A stretch of DNA of 64,000 nt, taken from positions 1 through 64,000 of the forward strand of contig NZ_ANFZ01000004.1 in assembly GCF_000331245.1 (NCBI RefSeq). The letters are read 5' to 3'. The notes beneath the pieces were generated by a model. That model was not told the DNA's origin and ran no database searches. It saw only the letters and a program-made list of their open reading frames with translations. The position numbers and the translations under genes were made by a program. Each line of letters opens with the position of its first letter. The stretch's first letter is position 1. Positions 26,848 through 35,838 of this stretch are shown in pieces. The DNA is from Blastomonas sp. AAP53. GTDB taxonomy: Bacteria > Pseudomonadota > Alphaproteobacteria > Sphingomonadales > Sphingomonadaceae.

Positions 26848-28025
26848 TGCGGATCGTCGACGTCTGCGAGTTCTACGCCCCCCAGGGTGGCGGTGTGCGC
26901 ACCTATATTCACGCCAAGCTCAATGCCGCTGCGCAGATGGGCCACCAGGTCGTGGTCATCGCGCCGGGGCCGGAGGACAGGATCGAGCACTGGCCGGGCG
27001 GCGGGCAGATCATCACGCTCAAATCGCCGCCGCTCCCGTTCGACCCGCGCTATGGCATGTTCTGGCACGAGGCTCCCGTGCATGCGCTGCTCGACCGGTT
27101 GCAGCCCGACGTTCTCGAAGCCTCCTCGCCGTGGCGCGGGGCCTGGGTGGCGGCGTCCTGGCGCGGCGCGGCGATGCGATCTTTGTTCATGCACCATGAC
27201 CCTCTGTCTGCCTGGGCCTATCGCTGGTTCGATGCGATGGCGCCGCGCGACACCATAGACCGGCATATCGGCTGGTTCTGGCGCTATCTGCAGCGGATGT
27301 GCGGCAGTTTTTACACGGTCATCTGCGCCGCCCCCAGTCTGTCGGCCCGGCTGACGCAAGGCGGGATCGGCAACACGATAACGATCCCGATGGGTGTGGA
27401 TGCCGGGGTGTTCTCGCCGTTGCTGCGCGATGAAGCGTTGCGCGCCGAGATGCTGGCGCTCACCCGGCTTCCACCTGCAGCCACGCTGGCCATTGCGGTT
27501 GGGCGTCATACGCCCGAAAAGCGGCTGCCCTTGATCATCGATGCCAGCACCCATGTCGCAGCAGAGGTGCCTTTGGGCCTTGTGCTGATCGGGGACGGGC
27601 ATCAGCGCGCCCAGACGCTCGACCATATCGGCCACAATCCGCATATCTACGCGATGGCCCCGACGCGCGATCGCGGCTTGCTCGCGCGCATTCTCGCCAG
27701 CGGCGACCTGCTGCTGCACGGTTCGTCTGCCGAGACCTTCGGGCTGGTGGCTGCCGAAGCACGTGCCTCCGGTCTGCCGCTGGTTCTGCCCGATCAGGGC
27801 GCGGCCTGCGATCTGGCGCATGCCGATCATTGCGAGCTGTACCAGTCGGGCAATCGCCGGTCGGCAGCCGACGCCATCCGCCGCATGCTGGCGCGCGATC
27901 AGGCCGTGCTGCGTGCAGCGGCGAGGGATCGGGCGCTGGTGGCGCGCACTTTGACCGCACATTTCGAAGATCTGTTCGCCCATTATGCGGCCAGGCTGTC
28001 ACCCTGCCAGGAGCAGGCGGCATGA
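26847..28025 (+). CDS. Glycosyltransferase family 4 (GT-B)
   Basis: A 392-aa GT-B enzyme. The N-terminal domain opens with the Gly-rich acceptor loop FYAPQGGGVRTYI. The donor-binding C-terminal half has AVGRHTPEKRLPLI (residues ~212) and the family E-x7-E region HGSSAETFGLVAAEARASG (~292-310). Its ATG shares one base with the DUF2141 stop (TGATG). Probably acts with the GT2 on the same glycan or glycolipid. Confidence 0.92.
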   Translation: MRIVDVCEFYAPQGGGVRTYIHAKLNAAAQMGHQVVVIAPGPEDRIEHWPGGGQIITLKSPPLPFDPRYGMFWHEAPVHALLDRLQPDVLEASSPWRGAWVAASWRGAAMRSLFMHHDPLSAWAYRWFDAMAPRDTIDRHIGWFWRYLQRMCGSFYTVICAAPSLSARLTQGGIGNTITIPMGVDAGVFSPLLRDEALRAEMLALTRLPPAATLAIAVGRHTPEKRLPLIIDASTHVAAEVPLGLVLIGDGHQRAQTLDHIGHNPHIYAMAPTRDRGLLARILASGDLLLHGSSAETFGLVAAEARASGLPLVLPDQGAACDLAHADHCELYQSGNRRSAADAIRRMLARDQAVLRAAARDRALVARTLTAHFEDLFAHYAARLSPCQEQAA

Positions 28026-28255
28026 CCGGGCCGCTTGGGCCAGCGCGCATGCGCCCGAAGCGTTCGGCGGGCGCGGCATGGTGGCAGCTCGTCATGGGGC
28101 CCGGCCCGCTGCTCATTCGCGTGCTGATCTGGAGCCAGCGCAACGCCCGCCCCCAAGATCTGGCCGATGATGCTGTGCAAGCCGAAACCCCGCAGGTGGT
28201 TTCATCCCAGCCCAGTTCGAACTGCCCCGACCGCACCGCGACGCGCTCTTGCTAG
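28022..28255 (+). CDS. Small hypothetical protein, coupled to glycosyltransferase operon
   Basis: A 77-aa frame whose ATG overlaps the GT4 stop (ATGA), which is the main support. The first half is basic with one weakly hydrophobic stretch (WWQLVMGPGPLLIRVLIW, residues ~21-38); the second half is polar (Asp/Glu/Gln/Ser). No family recognised. Too short for certainty. Confidence 0.5.
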   Translation: MTGPLGPARMRPKRSAGAAWWQLVMGPGPLLIRVLIWSQRNARPQDLADDAVQAETPQVVSSQPSSNCPDRTATRSC

Positions 28256-28547
28256 ATACCGGTGATTTGACTATAGGGCAGGCCGTCCAAAGAGCCGTAG
28301 AGCTGGTGGACGGCAGGACGCAGGGCGAACAATCGCTCAAGTCTTAGATGTGTCGATCATCGTGAACATCGCCCGCGCCGATCACGGCCCGCGCGAGTGT
28401 TTGCGCTTTTCCCATATCCAGCTGCCGCCGTCAGAATGCACGCTTTTCGGGCGCTTTCCGGTGCATTCGGCTCGGGGGGCAGGTTGGGCCAAGACCGCCG
28501 GAGACAACCGGCTGGCCGGACAAAACAGTTTAAGGAATACAGGATTT

Positions 28548-30260
28548 ATGGCCTCTACGGCATTTCCCAGCCGCGATGATTTCGCAGCACTTCTCGACGA
28601 ATCACTGGGCGGCGGCGCTGCTACCGACGGTGGATTCGAAGGCCGCGTCGTCAAGGGCACGGTTACCGCAATTGAAAACGACAAGGCTGTCATCGACGTT
28701 GGCCTGAAGTCGGAAGGCCGCGTGGCACTGCGTGAATTCGCAGCGCCCGGCCAGGACCACGGCCTGAAGGTCGGTGACGAAGTCGAAGTCTATGTCGACC
28801 GCATCGAAAATGCCGATGGCGAAGCGATGCTGTCGCGCGACCGCGCACGCCGCGAAGCCGCATGGGACAAGCTGGAAAGCGAATTTGGCGAAGGCAAGCG
28901 CGTCGAAGGCGTGATCTTCGGTCGCGTCAAGGGCGGCTTCACCGTCGATCTCGACGGCGCCGTGGCCTTCCTTCCCGGCAGCCAGGTCGATATCCGCCCC
29001 GTGCGCGATGTCACCCCGCTGATGGACATTCCGCAGCCGTTCCAGATCCTCAAGATGGACCGTCGTCGCGGCAACATCGTTGTCTCGCGTCGCGCCGTTC
29101 TGGAAGAAACCCGCGCAGAACAGCGCACCGGCCTCATCCAGTCGCTGGCCGAAGGTCAGATCATCGACGGTATCGTCAAGAACATCACCGATTACGGTGC
29201 GTTCGTCGATCTGGGCGGCATCGATGGCCTGCTGCATGTCACCGACATCAGCTACAAGCGCATCAACCACCCCAGCGAAGCGATCACCATCGGTGAGACC
29301 GTCAAGGTGCAGATCATCCGCATCAACTCGGAAACGCAGCGTATCTCGCTGGGCATGAAGCAGCTCGAAAGCGATCCGTGGGAAGGCGCCAGCGTCAAGT
29401 ATCCCGTGGGTGCCAAGCTCACCGGCGCTGTCACCAACATCACCGAATATGGTGCGTTCGTCGAGCTGGAACCCGGCATCGAAGGCTTGGTGCACGTTTC
29501 GGAAATGTCGTGGACCAAGAAGAACGTCCACCCCGGCAAGATCGTTTCGACCAGCCAGGAAGTCGATGTCATCGTTCTGGAAGTCGATGCCGAAAAGCGT
29601 CGCATTTCGCTGGGCCTCAAGCAGGCACAGTCGAACCCCTGGGACGCCTTTGCAGACAAGCACCCCGTGGGCAGCGTCGTCGAAGGCGAAGTCAAGAACG
29701 CGACCGAATTCGGTCTGTTCATCGGCCTGGATGGCGACGTCGACGGCATGGTTCACATGTCGGACATCGCCTGGGGCATTTCGGGTGAAGACGCGCTCAA
29801 CCTCCACCTCAAGGGTGAGCAGGTCAAGGCGATCGTTCTGGACGTCGATGTCGAAAAGGAGCGTATCTCGCTCGGCATGAAGCAGCTGGAAAAGGGTGCC
29901 CCTGCCGTTGGCGGTTCGGACAGCTCGAACCTGCGCAAGAACGAAGTCGTCACCGTCACCGTGCTCGAAGTGCGCGACGGTGGTCTGGAAGTCCAGGTTG
30001 GCGAAGACGGAGCCACCGGCTTCATCAAGCGCAACGATCTGGGCCGCGATCGCGACGAACAGCGTCCCGACCGCTTCCAGGTTGGCCAGAAGCTCGATGC
30101 GATGGTCACCGGTTTCGATCGCTCGCGCAAGCCGACCTTCTCGGTCAAGGCCCATCAGCTGGCTGAAGAAAAGCAGGCTGTTGCTCAGTACGGTTCGTCC
30201 GACTCGGGTGCGTCGCTGGGCGACATCCTGGGTGCCGCGCTCAAGCAGCGCGAGGACTAA
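28548..30260 (+). CDS. rpsA: 30S ribosomal protein S1
   Basis: A 570-aa S1 protein with six S1 RNA-binding repeats, e.g. IIDGIVKNITDYGAFVDLGG and AKLTGAVTNITEYGAFVELE. It binds mRNA on the 30S subunit during initiation. MASTAFPSRDDF at 28548 is the standard start, with AAGGA upstream; the frame from 28350 adds 66 unrelated residues. The 290-bp leader (28256-28547) presumably holds its own promoter, since it is cut off from cmk by the glycosyltransferase operon; I see no gene in it. Confidence 0.97.
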   Translation: MASTAFPSRDDFAALLDESLGGGAATDGGFEGRVVKGTVTAIENDKAVIDVGLKSEGRVALREFAAPGQDHGLKVGDEVEVYVDRIENADGEAMLSRDRARREAAWDKLESEFGEGKRVEGVIFGRVKGGFTVDLDGAVAFLPGSQVDIRPVRDVTPLMDIPQPFQILKMDRRRGNIVVSRRAVLEETRAEQRTGLIQSLAEGQIIDGIVKNITDYGAFVDLGGIDGLLHVTDISYKRINHPSEAITIGETVKVQIIRINSETQRISLGMKQLESDPWEGASVKYPVGAKLTGAVTNITEYGAFVELEPGIEGLVHVSEMSWTKKNVHPGKIVSTSQEVDVIVLEVDAEKRRISLGLKQAQSNPWDAFADKHPVGSVVEGEVKNATEFGLFIGLDGDVDGMVHMSDIAWGISGEDALNLHLKGEQVKAIVLDVDVEKERISLGMKQLEKGAPAVGGSDSSNLRKNEVVTVTVLEVRDGGLEVQVGEDGATGFIKRNDLGRDRDEQRPDRFQVGQKLDAMVTGFDRSRKPTFSVKAHQLAEEKQAVAQYGSSDSGASLGDILGAALKQRED

Positions 30261-30301
30261 GCACAAGTCCCGGCTCGCCCCATCCGGGCGGACCTTGTTT
30301 C

Positions 30302-30338
30302 AAAAGGGGGCATCGGCGAGCAGCCGGTGCCCCTTTTT
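30302..30338 (+). terminator. Rho-independent terminator after rpsA
   Basis: GGGGCATCGGC pairs with GCCGGTGCCCC (one G-T), flanked by AAAA before and TTTTT after. The stretch from here to 30581 (240 bp) shows only the ihfB leader and no further gene. Confidence 0.92.
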
Positions 30339-30581
30339 ACATCTGTCGGCCCCATCTGGGCGGCCTTTGCCAAGAACGGCGTTGAACTGAGCCGCGATTT
30401 CTGACAGCATAAAGCCGTTGGACTTCCGTTCGCGGCCGTCCGGCACATGCACCTGCGCCAACCGTTTGACGGCACGGCGTATTGGCTTGTCGGGGGGCTG
30501 GTCAATTGATTAACGGGCGGAGCTTCTGGGCGTGCTTCGTTGTACCCATCCCGTCGTGTAATCGATTGCAGGAGATTGGCC

Positions 30582-30863
30582 ATGATACGATCGGAGCTTC
30601 TGGAACATCTTGCGGACGAAAATCCGGAGCTGCGGCCTGAAGAAATCGAAAAGATCCTCGACATTTTCTTCCAGAATATCATCCAGCGCCTGTCGGAAGG
30701 TGGACGCGTCGAATTGCGCGGGTTTGGCGCATTTTCCACTCGCGCGCGCGAGCCGCGCAAGGGCCGCAACCCGCGCACCGGGGAAGCGGTGGACGTGCCC
30801 GCCAAGCGCGTGCCCTATTTCAAGCCAGGCAAGGAAATGCGCGCCAGGCTCAATACGGACTGA
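30582..30863 (+). CDS. ihfB: Integration host factor subunit beta
   Basis: DNA-bending nucleoid protein, 93 aa. It has the HU/IHF fold: [18 protein letters not shown], then the beta arm region [25 protein letters not shown] with the conserved Pro that intercalates. AGGAG precedes the ATG at 30582. Position after rpsA is the usual order in alphaproteobacteria. Confidence 0.95.
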   Translation: MIRSELLEHLADENPELRPEEIEKILDIFFQNIIQRLSEGGRVELRGFGAFSTRAREPRKGRNPRTGEAVDVPAKRVPYFKPGKEMRARLNTD

Positions 30864-30948
30864 CGCGACCGAAAGCGTCCAAATGCGCCGCAGTCGCGAT
30901 CGGGCTTGCCGCGCAATTCGTTCCCGGACTATAGACGCAGCCGTTCGT

Positions 30949-31257
30949 GCGGGCGTGGCGGAATGGTAGACGCAACGGACTTGAAGACAAACTGAGTGCA
31001 CGCGGAGAAATCTGCGCTGTAGAACTGCTCAAATTCGGGGAACCCTGTCAGATGGCAATCCCGAGCCAAGCCCGGTCGAACAGCCGGGAAGGTGTAGAGA
31101 CTAGACGGGCAGCACCTAAACCCTGCGTGATGCAGGGCAGGGTGAAGGGATAGTCCAGACCCCGAACGCTTCGGACGGAGCGGCGGCGAAAGCCGTAGCG
31201 GGTAAGAAAATCCGTCGGGCTTTGCCCGTGGGGGTTCGAGTCCCCCCGCCCGCACCA
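30949..31257 (+). tRNA. tRNA-Leu (UAA) interrupted by a group I intron
   Basis: Exon 1 is 30949-30982 (acceptor GCGGGCG, D-arm TGGCGGAATGGTAGACGC, anticodon stem ACGGA, then CTT). Exon 2 is 31207-31257 (AAAATCCGT, variable arm CGGGCTTTGCCCG, T-arm GGGGGTTCGAGTCCCCC, CGCCCGC, A73, encoded CCA). Joined, the anticodon loop is CT-TAA-AA, so anticodon UAA, in an 85-nt type II tRNA with leucine features. The long variable arm and A73 exclude serine. Without removing the intron the anticodon would read TGA. Confidence 0.93.
30983..31206 (+). other. Group I intron within tRNA-Leu(UAA)
   Basis: A 224-nt element without a reading frame. The 5' exon ends in U (CTT) and the intron ends in G (GGTAAG), as group I splicing requires. 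Core pieces are visible: a Q-like AATCCCGAGCC, an R-like GTGTAGAGACTAGACGGGC and an S-like GGGATAGTCC, in which AGACTA and TAGTC can form P7. A P1 pairing of ACTT (30979-30982) with GAGT (30994-30997) gives the U-G at the splice site. Size and core suggest the small subgroup found in tRNA genes (IC3-like; inference). Confidence 0.88.
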
Positions 31258-31298
31258 ACATCCCAGGCGGCTTTGCCCCCAGGCAGCTTCAATTAGCA

Positions 31299-33242
31299 TC
31301 AGGCGGCGCTGCGTTTGCCTGCGGAATGATCGTAGGAGCTAATGGCGCAGTTACGCCCGGCCGCCTTGGCCTGGTACAAGGCCTGGTCTGCCCGCGCGTA
31401 CAGTGCCTTTGCGGTATCACCCGGCCGCCATCCCGCCACGCCCAGGCTGGCGGTGATATCCAGCGCCAGATTGCCGTGCACATGGAAAGGCTGCTGCGCA
31501 ATCGCTGCGCGAACCCGTTCGGCAATGGCATCGGCGACTGCGGGGCGGGCGCGATCGAGGACGATCATGAACTCCTCGCCCCCCATCCGGCCCAGCGCGT
31601 CACCGGGTCGCAAAAGCGCCTGTACGCGAATGGCAAGGGCGCGCAGCGCATCGTCACCTGCGACATGGCCATAACGGTCGTTGATCGATTTGAAACTGTC
31701 GATATCGAGGATCAGTACCGCCAGCGCACTTGCCGGGCTCATCCGTTCGATGCGGCCTTCCAGTTCAGCCAGAATCTTGCGCCGGTTGGCGACGCCGGTA
31801 AGGCCGTCCAGCTCTGACAACAGCCTCAGTTTTTCATTGGCATCGTTGAGCGCGCGGGTGCGTTCTGCGACCCGTTCTTCCAGCTGGGAGTGCGATTGCC
31901 GAATGGCGCAGGCCATGGTCTCGAAGCGGCCAACCAGTTCGCTGACCTCATTGCCCCTGCGCGGGCCCTGGGGCAGTTCCAGCATCGATTCAGCCGCCAG
32001 GCCACGGGTGATGCGATTGGCATCGCGTGACAGGCGGCGCAGGGGCTTGGCCACCAGCTGGCGAAGCACCAGGGTCACGATCAGCAGGCAGATCGACAGC
32101 GCAATGACCGCCATCGCGGCAATCCGCGGGATCGGTCGCAGTGCTTCTTCAAGGATCAACTGTTGCGGCTTGACCGTCAGCGCATACCAGCCTGCTCCGG
32201 GGATCGGGCGCAGCGATACAAACGCTTCCAGCGCGGTTGCCTCGCCGGTGTAGCCTGTCTTGCCGTGTTTGCTGACCAGCTTCCACAAGGCGGCCAGCTC
32301 GGGCGTGTCGCTGGTGGTGATATCCAGATAGCCAGCGGTTTCCTGGCTGTGCTGCAGCGTGTAGCTGGGGTGATAGATCAGCCGGCCCTCGCGCGAGATG
32401 AGGATGACGTTTTCATCGACGGGTCCGGCAAAGCGGCCTGCTGGTGCAATCTGGTCAAGCGGTATCGAGGTGCCAAAGGTGCCTGCATGCATCCCGTCGC
32501 GATCGACGGGGGTCATGCACCCGGTTGTCCAAACCTCCTGATCCGCAAGCGAAATCAGCGATTGCAGCCCGGTGCACATCATCTTGCGCGCAGGGTTGGC
32601 GGGCAGCGTCGAGATGGTGGCAAATTCGCGGTCCTGGAAATCGAAATTCGCAGGCGCCGTCTTGCGATAGTATTCCAGCCGGTCGGCCCTGTCGGGCGCG
32701 AAGATCACGATGCCGTTGCGGGGCGTGAAATAATACAGGCTTTCCAGTTCGAAGCGGCTGCCTTCGCCCAGCCTGCGAACGGCATGAGTGGCAGCGACGA
32801 GATCGCGCACCGCCTCGTCATCGCGTTCGATCGCTGCGGGAATGAACCCAGCCATGCCCTGCGTCATGCCGATCGCCGATGGCCCGCCTTCAAACATCGC
32901 ATCGGTGCTGCGCCGTGTGCCGTCGCGATAGCGCGGATACAGCAGATCGAATTCGCGGCGGGCCTGCGCCGTCGACAGCGCTGCCCGCTCTGTCCGGAAC
33001 AGTGCGATCGCCTGGGTCTGGGTCTTGGCGATCCGGTCAAACTGGTCGGCGAGCTCTTCCACGACCTTCGCATTGCGCTGGTCCAGCCGCGCGAGCGATT
33101 CGTCGATGGCTATGGCATGTTCCTGCTCGAATGCGATCAGTGCCGTTGCAGCGATCACAAGCGTAAATCCGGCAGCGAGGCTCAGTGCGGTGCGCGTGCT
33201 GACCGATAACGTGCGAGACCAGGATGACAGGCGGGCGAGCAT
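31299..33242 (-). CDS. Membrane diguanylate cyclase with extracytoplasmic sensor and HAMP
   Basis: A 647-aa protein predicted to make c-di-GMP. TM1 is near residues 18-38; a large periplasmic, Cache-like sensor region follows to ~ residue 370; TM2 (AAMAVIALSICLLIVTLVL) comes next, then HAMP, a short coiled coil (HSQLEERVAERTRALNDANE) and GGDEF. The active site is GGEEF in RMGGEEFMIVL. An RxxD inhibitory site, RPGD, sits five residues before it, so product feedback is likely. The ATG at 33242 is preferred over 33290, which has no ribosome site. Its ligand is unknown. Confidence 0.93.
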   Translation of the reverse strand: MLARLSSWSRTLSVSTRTALSLAAGFTLVIAATALIAFEQEHAIAIDESLARLDQRNAKVVEELADQFDRIAKTQTQAIALFRTERAALSTAQARREFDLLYPRYRDGTRRSTDAMFEGGPSAIGMTQGMAGFIPAAIERDDEAVRDLVAATHAVRRLGEGSRFELESLYYFTPRNGIVIFAPDRADRLEYYRKTAPANFDFQDREFATISTLPANPARKMMCTGLQSLISLADQEVWTTGCMTPVDRDGMHAGTFGTSIPLDQIAPAGRFAGPVDENVILISREGRLIYHPSYTLQHSQETAGYLDITTSDTPELAALWKLVSKHGKTGYTGEATALEAFVSLRPIPGAGWYALTVKPQQLILEEALRPIPRIAAMAVIALSICLLIVTLVLRQLVAKPLRRLSRDANRITRGLAAESMLELPQGPRRGNEVSELVGRFETMACAIRQSHSQLEERVAERTRALNDANEKLRLLSELDGLTGVANRRKILAELEGRIERMSPASALAVLILDIDSFKSINDRYGHVAGDDALRALAIRVQALLRPGDALGRMGGEEFMIVLDRARPAVADAIAERVRAAIAQQPFHVHGNLALDITASLGVAGWRPGDTAKALYARADQALYQAKAAGRNCAISSYDHSAGKRSAA

Positions 33243-33451
33243 GGCGCCTTGTGCATGCTTTTGGTTAATTAACTGCAAATACAGACACATTGGTGGTCAA
33301 TTGCCGGTAATATCCTATCGTTGCGAGCAGGAACGGCCGATGTTCCGACGGCTGGCAACGGGTGTGATGCGGGTCATGGTTTGACCGGTCAAGTCGGCTA
33401 CGGTAGCATGTAACAGGGTCGTGAGCGGTTCCTGTATGGAGAGGCTTGGCG

Positions 33452-34003
33452 ATGGGTAGAACAATCTTGAACTCTGCAGTTCGGGCAGCAGGTTTCGCTG
33501 CGATCATCGCGCTGGCGCTTCCCGTGCCGGCGCAGGCGCAGTTTGGCGGTCTTTTGCGATCCAAGCCCAGGGCAAGCGGCAAGACCGCGACGGGCTGTGA
33601 CGACAGCGCAGGCAAGGCGGTGGGGCGTTCGGTGCTGGGCGGCGTCCTGGGCGGGCTGGCAAGCCGGGCAGGGCTGCCCAGCTTTCTGCCGACGCCCGAA
33701 GTCGCCGGGCTTCTGACCGATGCCATCGCCTGCAAGCTGGAGCCCGAGGAGCAGAAACAGGCGGCCGACGCGACGCTGGAGGCAACGCGCGGCGAAGAGG
33801 TGGGCAGCACCTCTACCTGGACCAGCGATACCCGCCAGAACGTATCGGGCACCTCTACCGTGCTGGGCAAGACCCAGCTGGCCGATGGCTCGACCTGCAT
33901 GAACGTCAACGATGTCATCATCGTCGAGGGCGAGGAGACCACGGTATCGAAGCGCATGTGCAAGAAGCCGGGTGCGGCGCGCTATGAAATCGCGCAGGCC
34001 TGA
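33452..34003 (+). CDS. Secreted surface-antigen-like protein
   Basis: A 183-aa protein with a signal peptide (cleavage after AQAQ, residue ~30) and a Gly-rich segment (GRSVLGGVLGGLASRAG) like the glycine-zipper of 17-kDa surface antigens. The C-terminal part has paired Cys (STCMNVNDVIIVEGEETTVS, then KRMCKKPG), like the C-terminus of that family. GGAGAGG precedes the ATG at 33452; a TTG two codons earlier is less likely. It overlaps the next gene by about 20 bp. Confidence 0.7.
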   Translation: MGRTILNSAVRAAGFAAIIALALPVPAQAQFGGLLRSKPRASGKTATGCDDSAGKAVGRSVLGGVLGGLASRAGLPSFLPTPEVAGLLTDAIACKLEPEEQKQAADATLEATRGEEVGSTSTWTSDTRQNVSGTSTVLGKTQLADGSTCMNVNDVIIVEGEETTVSKRMCKKPGAARYEIAQA

Positions 34004-34721
34004 CAGCGTGCGAGTCCTGCACCGGATAGGCTTGAGCGTTGTGGCAGCGGCGCTGCTGTGCGGCCAGTCGCCGGTGAAGATGGACCCGGCCAACCCCAGC
34101 TGCCCGCAGTCGCCCGACTGGTCAGCGAACAAGATCATGGCGCTCAAGGTCGTCAAGAAGGGCGGGGCGCAGGTGCTGCTCGCCGAAGGGCCGATCGACC
34201 AGACGCTGCCCGACCGGCTGAAAAAGGCGCTCGCCGACAATCCCGATATTGCCGAGATCTGGCTGCGTTCGCCCGGCGGCAACGCGCGCGCTGGCAATGC
34301 GGCAGGCCGCCTGATCCGCGGCGCGCCGGGGCTGGTGACGCGCATTCCGGCGGGCTGGACGTGCTTTAGCGCGTGCAATTTCGTGTTCATGGGCGGCCAG
34401 CTGCGCGTGGTGGAGCCCGGCGGCAACTTCATGGTGCACATGTTCACGATGACGGGCGACCGCGATGCGATCGATCAATCGGTGGCGCTGGGCACCGAGA
34501 CCACGGTCGAGCTGATCGGCGATATCGAACAGGAAAGCGCATTGCTCGCCAGCGAGGACAACGACTTCCTCATCCGTATGGGCGTCTCGCGCAAGCTGCT
34601 CACCGACATCATGTACAAGCAGAAGGCGGTGGCGAGCGGCGGAGGCGGCGACCAGTCCACCCGCCGGTGCCTGACGCAGGACGAGGTGTTCAAGTACAAC
34701 GTGGCGAACGTGCAGGAGTGA
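33984..34721 (+). CDS. ClpP/crotonase-fold periplasmic protein (COG3904-like)
   Basis: About 245 aa with an N-terminal hydrophobic segment (RIGLSVVAAALLCG) that looks like a signal or lipoprotein-like sequence. The body resembles ClpP-like proteins: EIWLRSPGGNARAGNAAGRL, then a possible nucleophile Ser in TCFSACNFVFMGG and His in FMVHMF. Such proteins are predicted periplasmic serine hydrolases of unknown target. A GTG at 34008 is an equally possible start. It is co-directional with, and overlaps, the surface-antigen-like gene. Confidence 0.75.
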   Translation: MKSRRPDSVRVLHRIGLSVVAAALLCGQSPVKMDPANPSCPQSPDWSANKIMALKVVKKGGAQVLLAEGPIDQTLPDRLKKALADNPDIAEIWLRSPGGNARAGNAAGRLIRGAPGLVTRIPAGWTCFSACNFVFMGGQLRVVEPGGNFMVHMFTMTGDRDAIDQSVALGTETTVELIGDIEQESALLASEDNDFLIRMGVSRKLLTDIMYKQKAVASGGGGDQSTRRCLTQDEVFKYNVANVQE

Positions 34722-34736
34722 GGCGCGTGCGCGGCT

Positions 34737-35591
34737 TCAGGCCCGCGCGCTGAGCAGCCACACCTTGTTGGCCATCATCACGCCCTTGCCCGGCACATGC
34801 CGCTGCCCGAACAGGCTGACGAGGTCGCTGTGGGCGCGGGCGAGCGTGTCTGCGCCTGCCTCAGCCAGCGCGCGGCCGATCGCCATCGAAGCCAGCGCAA
34901 AGTCCGCTGCTTCGTCCGGCGTGGCACCGGGGCCGCCGATCGCCTGCTCGCCCTGATACGGCTCAATGTCGGGCGCGGAAAACCCGGCGTGCGCCAGGAT
35001 GTCGCGGACATAGTCCAGATCGGCAAAGGCGAATGGGCCGGGTGCGCGCGGATCGGGCGAGGGGATGTCGATATGCGACCGTGCGACGCCCATCAGCTCC
35101 ATCATCCACGGATTGTCGCGCGGCGCCGCCCAGATGGCCAGGTCGATCCGCCCGCCGGACCTGATCAGGCCGTGCAGGTTGGTGAAGGCGGCATAGGGAT
35201 CGGCAAAGAACATCGACCCGAAGCGCGAGATCAGCCGGTCATATGGCGCATCGTCGAGCGCGACGGTGGCGGCATCGGCGCAGATGAAGCTGACATTGGG
35301 ATGATCCGTAGCGCGGCGGCGCGCCTCGTCGATCAGATCGGGCGAGATATCCAGCCCCAGCACCGCACCCTCCGGCCCGGTCGCGCGCGCGGCGGCGAGC
35401 GAGGTCAACCCCCCGCCACAGCCCAGATCAATCACCCGCTCCCCCTGAGCAATGCCTGCGCGCGCGAGCAGCGCGTCCCCGATGGGCGCGATCATGCCCT
35501 CGAACAGGTCGATATGGGTAAGCCACTTGCGCCCCATCTCGCCCGCCCAATCCTCGCCCTTGAGTTCGTTGGGGTCGGCGGTGGCGGTCAT
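34737..35591 (-). CDS. Class I SAM-dependent methyltransferase
   Basis: A 284-aa enzyme with a Rossmann-like SAM site: motif I VIDLGCGGGLTSLAA (residues ~53-67), the acidic end of strand 2 in LGLDISPDLID, and ICADAATVALDD. Resembles UbiE/COQ5-like small-molecule methyltransferases, but the substrate is unknown. It converges on the ClpP-like gene. The 247 bp to the next gene start hold no gene that I can support. Confidence 0.88.
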   Translation of the reverse strand: MTATADPNELKGEDWAGEMGRKWLTHIDLFEGMIAPIGDALLARAGIAQGERVIDLGCGGGLTSLAAARATGPEGAVLGLDISPDLIDEARRRATDHPNVSFICADAATVALDDAPYDRLISRFGSMFFADPYAAFTNLHGLIRSGGRIDLAIWAAPRDNPWMMELMGVARSHIDIPSPDPRAPGPFAFADLDYVRDILAHAGFSAPDIEPYQGEQAIGGPGATPDEAADFALASMAIGRALAEAGADTLARAHSDLVSLFGQRHVPGKGVMMANKVWLLSARA

Positions 35592-35838
35592 GGCGGGCTC
35601 TCCTGTGGTTATGTCGGAGAGGTTAGGGGGTGGTGGGGCGAGGTCAATGGGGAAGGTGCGCGCTCAAGCGGCCTTCAACGCCTCACGCGCGGCAGTGCCA
35701 ATATCGGCGTTTGGCAGAATGCAAATTTCGGTATATCAACTGCAAAGCAATTGGTTCTGAAATTAAGGACTGCAGCATGTTGGCAACGCAGGGCACCGTA
35801 GGCATGGCCTGCTCTTATCTGGACTCGTTGACGCCGTC

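Noticed and set aside
30339-30581. Possible transposase-like frame on either strand after rpsA
   Set aside because: Translations gave no conserved motif; treated as ihfB leader.
30949-31257. tmRNA or tRNA-Ser(UGA)
   Set aside because: No tag peptide frame or Ala-type acceptor; the unspliced TGA triplet is an artefact of the intron, and the body is a leucine tRNA with A73.
31048-31299. Protein frames on both strands inside the tRNA-Leu region
   Set aside because: They fall in the group I intron and tRNA exons; the same region also recalls common mis-annotated tRNA-derived frames. No coding support.
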